This document shows, one piece after another, positions 56,985-64,000 of a stretch of DNA of 64,000 nucleotides; the first letter of the stretch is position 1; every line of letters begins with the position of its first letter. The DNA lies in the NCBI GenBank assembly GCA_009192285.1, contig CM018605.1:582767-646766 (forward strand). Direction: 5' to 3'. The notes below the pieces were generated by a model. It saw only the letters and a program-made list of their open reading frames with translations. It made no database searches and was not told the DNA's origin. This stretch comes from Morchella semilibera. Lineage: Eukaryota; Ascomycota; Pezizomycetes; Pezizales; Morchellaceae. A program made the translations under genes and the position numbers.

Positions 56985-57659
56985 GTTTCCTTTGAAAAAC
57001 CAAGTTTCTAAATCTCCACTTTATTCTCTTTCTTCGTCGTCTTCGCTATCTTCTTTGTCCTCGATATCGTCTGGGATATTATCGGTATAGGTGGATTAAA
57101 GGTTTTCTTTTCTCTAATGAAATGTGTGTTTTTAGGCGGTTTTATTTGTTTTTGTTTTGAGGGGATAGGTTTTGTTTATGCCATAGGGACTCCCTGCACG
57201 CAATATTCTTGTACCTAGAAGTCAATGAAATTATGATATAAAAAAAAAAAAAAAAAAATCCTATTAAGGGCGTCAACTTTCGTGTCTACATAGGAGGTGC
57301 AAGGCTTTGGTCCTTTAGCTATATGTACTCTAGGTACTAAGCAGAATGCGGGTAGAGAATCACAAAAGGTCACTCGGTCGACAGCACTACTGACGGATCC
57401 CTTTGTAAAAGAAAATCACTATATCCACGAGTAACATGCAATTACCACTGAATCCGCCGCTGAGGGGGGGTATTTTACGGTCGAAAAATTATAAGTGGAA
57501 CGTACGTGGGGAAGAGAAAAAAAGACCAAAAAAAAACATGCTTAACAAACGAATGCGCTGGAGAGGAGAAACACTCCCGTGGGCTCTCTCAGCCATAAAA
57601 GAACAATAAAAACAAAAAGTTCAGGAATTAAAACAGTTAAAGATCCGCATTTTATAGCA
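56985..57659. other. Intergenic stretch
   Basis: Unique-looking sequence between the Gypsy insertion and the 3' end of the DEK_C gene. It holds an A run of about 19 at 57241-57259 and A-rich tracts near 57520-57540. No gene seen. Confidence 0.55.
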
Positions 57660-59337
57660 CTACTCTGACTCACTCTGGCCATCCATAAACGCCAAATCAC
57701 CCATCTCTCTCTCTCTTGCTCTCGCCACTTGTTTCCCATCTTCCTCCTCTTTATCTTCTTCTTCTTCGTCATCCTCTATCACAGCCCTGGCCTTCCTTCC
57801 GCCAATTCTCCTCCGCGTCCTCCCGACTTCCTCTACATCATCTTTCTCCTCCTTCCCCCATGATCCCGCGTTGGCCTGAATCGCCTCGAGCTCCGCCTTG
57901 AGCTCGCGTTTCGCCTTGATCTTCTTTGCTTTTTCAGCACTATACCGGCCAGTCATGCCAACATCAGCCAAAATTCCCTTCAGGTGTGCGATCTGTTCTC
58001 GAGGTGTCTCGAATTTTGCAAGTTCGCGCGCCCAAATTCGGCGGATACCGCATTTGAGGAGCCAGGCTTTGAGGGACTTGAGCTGCTCCTGTTCCGGATC
58101 GAGCTTTGTGTCAGGATTTGTCTGCATACCGTCAGAGTCAGTTCATCCGAGGGCTATGAGTAGATGAGGGCAAGTAACTACATCCGCCTTTTTGGCCCTC
58201 CCTTTTTTTGCAGGGGCCTTCGAGCTCTTTTTCTTTTTTGGGGGTGGGATCTTGGTGCTCGAGGAGCGGCCCTTCTGAGGTGTTGGATCCAGCACTACCG
58301 ACATCTCACTATCGCTCCCGGCGTTCGTATCTAGTGGTGGTATAGATCTATCCTGTAGGATCGCCCTGAAGTCATTCCCTGGGCCTTCAATAAGTTCTGC
58401 CGGCTTTGATGCGGGTTCCACCGTTTTCTTGGGAGTACCGGCTTTTGCTGCTTGCACGCGCTTACCCTTCTTCTTTGGAGGTTCTTCTGAGACTTCCGAT
58501 AACTCACTGTCGCTGTCCTCTTTGTCTTTCGCAGGCGCAGGCGCAGCTTTGCTTGGTCGAGAGCGCTTCTTCAATTCCTTCGAGGGCTCCTCATTCGGGA
58601 TATCTGACAGCTCACTCTCAGTATCTCGAGCCACCACGGTAGGTGGAGGTGGTGGGTATGCCGGCGAAAGATTTGCCTCGGGTTCCTGGCCATCCTCTTC
58701 GTCCTGAACAGTCGGTTTCGCCCGGGATCTTTTCGGCGCAAGCTTCTTCGTTGTTGTGGTAGCAGTCCTACCCCGCTTTACAGGCGTCTTTTTTGGTGAC
58801 TCGGTGCCTCCTTGCTCTCCTGTGGTTTTCTTGGTGGGGGGTCTGCCTCGTTTCCTCTTGGGCGCTTCTTCCGTTCCGCCCTCGTTAAGTGCTGCAGTCT
58901 CACCGCCATCATCCACGCTAGTAGTCTGTATCGATTTGACCGTAGACTTTTTTGAGGGCGCGGTCTGCTTTTTTGCTGCGCTAGCCGCGTGCCTCCTTGC
59001 GATAGCGGGTTTCTTCTTCGACTCCTTCTCTTGTTCCTCCGGTTCTTCGTTAAGGGCATTCTATAACCACACGAAAAGCGCGTTAGAACGATCGCAACCA
59101 TACGGAGGGGGGGGGGGGGGGAGTGAGTGAACCGGCGCCTTTATAACTCACAAACTCGTCCTTCACAATTCGCTTTGCCTCCGCTTTCCAGTCTTCATTC
59201 TCAAGAAACCCTTGGCCAAGATTCAAGTCATCCTCAACATGACTTCGCACTGCACGAACTGTCACGCGATCTGGATCCTCTTTGAACCAGCTTTGAACGG
59301 TCGATTTAAGAGCATTGATTATTGCCGATCTGTCCAT
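57660..59337 (-). CDS. DEK_C-domain nuclear protein with AT-hook-like motifs
   Basis: Three exons (59152-59337, 58182-59060, 57660-58121) give 508 residues in frame. Residues 1-62 resemble the DEK C-terminal fold found in chromatin proteins (MDRSAIINALKSTVQSWFKE, then LENEDWKAEAKRIVKDEF). The middle is low-complexity and very basic, with a KRKRGRPPTKK AT-hook-like motif and alternating Ser/Asp/Glu patches (SESELSDIPNEEPS). The C-terminal part (LKAWLLKCGIRRIWAREL, then LADVGMTGRYSAEKAKKIKA) is a conserved block I associate with uncharacterised fungal proteins often labelled transcriptional regulator. It probably binds DNA or chromatin in the nucleus; a specific function is not known to me. Introns are clean GT-AG; the first contains a run of 13 C on the coding strand. 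Confidence 0.82.
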
Positions 59338-60568
59338 GACTAGAAAATTGTAAGTACCTGGGTGGAGGTGCTTCTGATTGTTTGGATGTGGAAGGTAGGT
59401 CGCGCGACATTGGGAAGTTCCACTGATAGGCGCCAAGATAGGAGGTTAAGCTGCTGAAGCGGCGGCCTAGGGTCTGGTCTGACAAGGGCTTTTCTAATAG
59501 AGTACATACGACCTGGGTAACTTAGGGGTTCCACCTCGAATATCAAGTCCCATCGTAAAGAATACATGTATACAGTAACTTCCGCCAACTCCAACCCAGT
59601 TTTAGATAATGTATCTCGCGAGTTACATTGCTACATAACCTTTAAATTTAAATATTGGGTTCTCATTCCACCAACTGAGCCCCTTCCCTTCGACCGTCCT
59701 TTGCTCTCTCTCTTATCTGCCAATACTGCCCGTTGAGTTTTCTGTAAATTAATCCTCATCTAGGGGTGAGTTGTTTTAACCACCTTAGGATGGATTATCA
59801 AGTCCCAATTTATATCGCAAGATCTTAAGAGTACTATGGTCTTAACTTGGCTCCTCTCCCCCGTTCCGCCCCTTAGTGTCCGTTGAGCAATTACTTTTGG
59901 GTCTCAAAACTTGTGATCAAATTACTCCTTTATTTCCAGTTAACATAATAACACTTACACCTTACCTATCAAGTTCTATAATAGGTTCTCGATTACTTCT
60001 AGCTGAATTACTTTATATGGTTCAGCTTCTAACTACCTCCGGCTACGTCATTATCTCACTCCCCGTGCCTCTCCAATTCCCCTCCAAGTACATGTATGTA
60101 AATACTCTATTGTGGGTGGTTGCGTGCAGGGTTTGTCACTATCGACCAGTATGATACATGTAGTATGTACCTACAAATCGCCAAGGCCAACCTCCATTGG
60201 TCTATTTTAGCGACTCAAACGTTCACTAGACTTCGAAGAGTAGCTTTGGATTCCACCCCTTCATGAACGCTGTGTAAACCCAACTCCGGACCACGTACTC
60301 CAGAAGTATATTAATAGTGCCCTTCACAAGGAAAGTAAAGAAAATAGATATGGGAAGAACAAGGAGCATTATTTGAGTCAAAAATATTTCACAATCTATA
60401 TAGTCATCCTAACCCCAGGATGTAGCATCATTTTATCAGTTTTGTTATTTAACGCCTTACGTATCCTCAAATTTCATATCTCAAATCTCAAACCTGCAAC
60501 TCGTGCCAAAGTGAAATCATTCGTAAAGCCAAGAAGAAAAAGAATTAAACCCACACGTAATGAAATAA
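59338..60568. other. Intergenic stretch
   Basis: AT-rich region between the 5' end of the DEK_C gene and the 3' end of NDC1. It contains TACATGTA palindromes near 59564, 60094 and 60155. The short open frames in it show no family signature. Confidence 0.55.
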
Positions 60569-62663
60569 CTATAGTAGCCCCTCCTCCTTAGCCTCCATGA
60601 CCCTTCTCTTTACATCCCCCGATAATTCCATGTCCTTCACATACGGCTTAAAAGCCACTGCAATATCTCTTAATCCGCACTCCAATGCCTTTAAGAGCAT
60701 CTCTGGTTCTCTCAGCGTCAAGGACTTGGGATCACTTTTGGCTTCAATATCGGTCCAGTGTATAGGGGGGCTTGTGATGTATCGATCAAGAGCCTCAATT
60801 GCTGACGAGAATGATTGTAGAATAACCGGAACATGTTTTTGTACGACACCATAGTCGTCTTCAGATAGAGAGGCAGTGACTAGGCGGGCGAGCGCTTTAT
60901 AATTGTTAGTATTAAAAGCCTTTTACTAACTAGATGGGGGAAATTTACATGAAACGGCGTCGACTTGAATGCGTACGTTGGGCATGAGGATTGAAGTTCG
61001 CTGCTGAATGGTTTGACGGAAGGGTTGGCCATATGGGGATGCTAGGAATGGTTCGATTCTTGACTTAACACTACCAGTGACGCTAGCTTCAGCTTCGGCA
61101 ATGGATGGAAGCGGGAGTTTTTTGATGACGTCATTAGGACTAGGAAAGGTGCCGTCTTTTGATTGGATGGAATCAAAAAATTTGCCAGAGGAAGTAGAGG
61201 AGGGGACAAGAAGTGCTGTATCGGCAATAAAAGGGATTGCTGGTGGGGAGGATTGGAGGGCTAGTGCAGTGCTATAAGGGGGCGTAACCTCTGTAATTTC
61301 TATTAATGTACATCTTCTAATTTAGAATAGAGAAGGAACTAACTTGTAGGTGAACCACCAGCTACTTTCCCGACCCCGGTCAACTTCGAATCCACATCAC
61401 CAATGACTGCGAGGCATTCCTTCATGATCTGTTCCCAAATATTTGTGGGCTTTCTGTCAACGTCTGTAAATATCGACTTTCTCCTAGCGGGAGAATTATG
61501 AGAGATGAAAACCAGTTCCGAAAATGCCATAACCTGTGTCAAGAGGCCGGTTGCTCTAAGGCCGGATACTAATGTGCCGTTCGGATCCGGTGATTTCTCA
61601 CTAATTGTCTTTCCATCTTTGATTGGCTCTTCTGAAAAGTAGATGCTGAAGGCGGTGTGAGCTGACTCCCAGATACACCCAAGCAAAAAAGCGACCCAAG
61701 TGGTTCTAAAAATCATTTCAATTGGCCATGACGGTACACTGCTAGAACGATTAAGCCAGAAAAACGTCCTAGCAACTATCAAGGTGTAGTGCCAAATTCC
61801 CGACCGAACGAAGAAATAGGTGATAGGACAAGTGAACATGGTGATAAAAGCGAGAGTAGAGGCATCCTTTATGATAACTGGGGCATGCGCCTTTAGAGCT
61901 TCGTTGGGGGGGACCTTCACATAATAATTAGTTGGGGACGGTTTAGGGAGCCGGGCAGGTTGGAGTAGACGGCGTACATTGATATCTGGGAATTCTAGTC
62001 TCCCCCGGTCGCGATATATATGGAGAATTCCCTGTACCAGGCCAACATGCGAGGCAAAATATACTAAGTAGATAAAGCGCTCGTTCAGGCGGGGGCGTTC
62101 ATAGGTCCTATAGAGTTTATCAATACACTATAATATTCCAATAAGTTGGCATCCGAAAAATATCATACTTTCCATCAATGATGAAGCTTAACTTGTCGCC
62201 CTTTGTTGAAGACAAGAGATAGAGCGAGATAAAGACCAGCGACGCAAAAACATATGTTAGGATAGTAGAATATGTCCCAAATGAGCCCACACTCCTCGTA
62301 AATGTGTGAAACCCCGACGGGTTCGCGCGTACACCAACATGAAGTTGAGAGACGCGAAGGATAAGAACTGGTACTGTAGTGCAGAAAAAAAGGACCAAAG
62401 TTTTGATCCCAGTTGAGCTCAATGGAAACAGTGTCCATAAAACTACACTCGAGTCAAAACATATTAACCTGATATATCGGTCGTAGATACTTACAGCTTG
62501 ACTTATTACTTATAAAGAAAGCCTCCACATAGCATGCGATGATACCAACCACACAGGATCGGACAAAGCGTCGATGCAGGATGGGAGTGAGGAATGTCTG
62601 GTAATGTGGTGGCGGAGCCCTAGGGGCGGGTGAAGGTATGGATCGTGATATTGACGACACCAT
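60569..62663 (-). CDS. NDC1: Transmembrane nucleoporin NDC1
   Basis: Five exons (62495-62663, 62169-62442, 61344-62107, 60949-61290, 60569-60894) total 1875 nt, 624 residues, all in frame. Ndc1 anchors the nuclear pore complex and, in fungi, the spindle pole body in the nuclear envelope. The N-terminus shows the family opening YQTFLTPILHRRFVRSCVV, first membrane span, LWTLFPLSSTGIKTLVLFF, ILRVSQLHVGVR, further spans, and the hallmark RPRLNERFIYLVYFASHVG. The second half is soluble: LVSGLRATGLLTQVMAFSEL, NVRIQVDAVSSLARLVTASL and LSEDDYGVVQKHVP. Exon 2 was given its acceptor at 62442 because the other frames lose the second hydrophobic block. No damage seen. Confidence 0.93.
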
Positions 62664-63701
62664 GGCGATGTTTAGAGGACGAGGGCGTGGACAAAAGGAA
62701 TTATGTAGTTATAATTCACGAGTGCCAGAGTGGTGGTCGCGTTTGAGCCTCGCGATGGCAAAGAGGCGAACACTTGTGGTTGCCAGGACAACGTCCGCGC
62801 AGATACATGTGCACTGCAGTGCGGTACCTACCGGGTTCACGGCATAAGCCACAGAAAGTGGTGTGGCTTACGCTGCGAACCTACAAAGAGAGACGGACTT
62901 TTGCGGTACTACTCGCAGCAGGCTCCTAATCTGCAGTCTCTACTGGAGTAGAAGTCAAAATACAGCAAAAAAACTTGCAGCTGCATATTTTCAGGCCTGC
63001 CGCGAGTGTACTACCAAATATACCAACAAAAATCCGCGATATCAAATTACGATATAGTACTACTAGAAGCAATTCGACATTTTGTTGGCCGAGGTGCTAA
63101 ACCCTAACCCTGCATATCAACAACAGCCTGGAAAACAAAGGGAATACATGTAGTTTAGGTGGAAAATACCTTAACTGGAAAATAATGGGAAAATACATGA
63201 ATTTTTGGTGAGAAGACGGCTGGCGAAAGCCCAATTTCTTGGAGACTTATCCGGGCCTAAGTTTAAAGGCGGTAACTAGCAGCCGCATGGTGGATGGGCC
63301 GGGTGCTGTCAAGACTGGGTTATTTAGGGTGGAATAAAGTCTACTTCACGCTTGAGTCCGATATCCAAACCCACTTGCGGTCTAGCCGTGAAGTAGTAAA
63401 TAAGTATTGAGAATTATATGTCTATGTGTATAGTATTTTATTTTATGGGACAATATTAGGTGATTGATTGGAGCATAAACCCGCCGAGGTGAAAGTGCCA
63501 GGGCAGCTTTACTGGTTTTGATTGATATGTGGTAGGTGACATTGGCCATTGAACTACATGTATGTTCACTACATGTATGTATATACCAACCTAGAATGTA
63601 ATTATCAAAGGTTCATTATTTCCCTGGGCCGACATGCTAAACCAGCGGATGAAAGATAAAGAGGGCTATTAATTCGGAATCTAAGCAAGCAAACTCCTAC
63701 C
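62664..63701. other. Intergenic stretch
   Basis: Region between the NDC1 start codon and the AP-1 beta stop codon. Contains TACATGTA near 63146, 63556 and 63574. No gene is supported. Confidence 0.55.
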
Positions 63702-64000
63702 CTAGAACAATCCCAATATATCCTCATTTGTGCTCTTCTTCTGCTGTTGTGTTGAGGGTGATGATCCTCCAAGGTTCAGTCCCTCGAATCCATTAAGACC
63801 ACTACCTGAATTTCCCGTTGGCGGTGACGAACTCCCAAATAAGCCCATCAAATCATCCATGTTGTTACCTGGGCCTGTGGCCGGAGACATTGGTGAAGCG
63901 GCGCGCACCGGTGTATCTGAGACAAGACTTTCTAAACCACCCGTACCCGACGTTTCTGCACTGGCTGGCACCGCACCATCGAAGTCGATGTCCAGCAGAT
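63702..64000 (-). CDS. APL2: AP-1 complex beta subunit, C-terminal part (runs off the window)
   Basis: Partial: only the last 99 or so residues are inside the window; the gene continues beyond 64000. The visible piece is the hinge/tail of a fungal AP-1 beta adaptin: LLDIDFDGAVPAS, NNMDDLMGLFG, Gly/Ser-rich spacer and the terminal KKSTNEDILGLF. Beta adaptin, with gamma, mu and sigma subunits, links clathrin to cargo at the trans-Golgi and endosomes; acidic-hydrophobic DLLDID-type motifs in the hinge fit clathrin binding. The N-terminal adaptin repeats that would confirm the call are not visible, so a related clathrin-associated protein remains possible. Confidence 0.72.
   Translation of the reverse strand, partial: LLDIDFDGAVPASAETSGTGGLESLVSDTPVRAASPMSPATGPGNNMDDLMGLFGSSSPPTGNSGSGLNGFEGLNLGGSSPSTQQQKKSTNEDILGLF

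Overview
The window looks like nuclear DNA of a filamentous ascomycete (Pezizomycotina). The reasons are densely packed conserved genes with short GT-AG introns (about 50-80 bp), a fungal NLR gene (helical N-terminus, NACHT, ankyrin repeats), fungal-type orthologues of GWT1, PCNA, NOP53, DIS3, UTP12, FOL2, RPA190, NDC1 and AP-1 beta, a PIF/Harbinger transposon and chromodomain Ty3/Gypsy elements. I cannot fix the species; a Pezizomycetes lineage is possible but is only a guess.

Layout. 1-3.3 kb: gene-free, with a G-rich minisatellite, a 22-24 bp tandem repeat and two related fold-back elements. 3.3-3.7 kb: a small secreted Cys-containing protein (+). 6.4-7.9 kb: GWT1 (+). 9.5-12.1 kb: a U2SURP/SR140-like splicing factor (+). 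12.6-13.5 kb: PCNA (-). 14.4-15.8 kb: NOP53 (-). 15.9-19.8 kb: a PIF/Harbinger transposon carrying a SANT-like gene (+) and a DDE transposase (-), with a solo LTR inserted in its right part. 21.3-25.3 kb: NACHT-ankyrin NLR (-). 26.0-29.1 kb: DIS3/RRP44 (-), head to head with UTP12/DIP2 (+, 29.3-32.3 kb). 32.9-34.0 kb: FOL2 (-). 34.9-35.2 kb: an unrecognised two-exon small gene (-). 36.1-41.6 kb: RPA190 (-). 42.95-56.98 kb: a Ty3/Gypsy chromovirus flanked by a 5-bp target duplication, with a second chromovirus nested in its left LTR. 57.7-59.3 kb: a DEK_C/AT-hook-like nuclear protein (-). 60.6-62.7 kb: NDC1 (-). 63.7 kb to the end: the 3' part of AP-1 beta adaptin (-). I saw no rRNA, tRNA or CRISPR.

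How the genes relate. Most are housekeeping: rRNA synthesis and ribosome assembly (RPA190, UTP12, NOP53, DIS3), splicing, DNA replication (PCNA, with an ACGCGT box upstream), GPI-anchor synthesis, folate/pterin synthesis, nuclear pores and clathrin traffic. The accessory layer is the NLR, the small secreted protein, the transposons and several short fold-back repeat families.

Two features cut across the window. The palindrome TACATGTA occurs about twenty times between genes and not in the coding exons I read. Several essential genes (PCNA, NOP53, the U2SURP-like gene) show one-base frame discontinuities, and two stretches inside the Gypsy elements look like unpolished long-read sequence, so base-level accuracy should be checked before any break is taken as biological.
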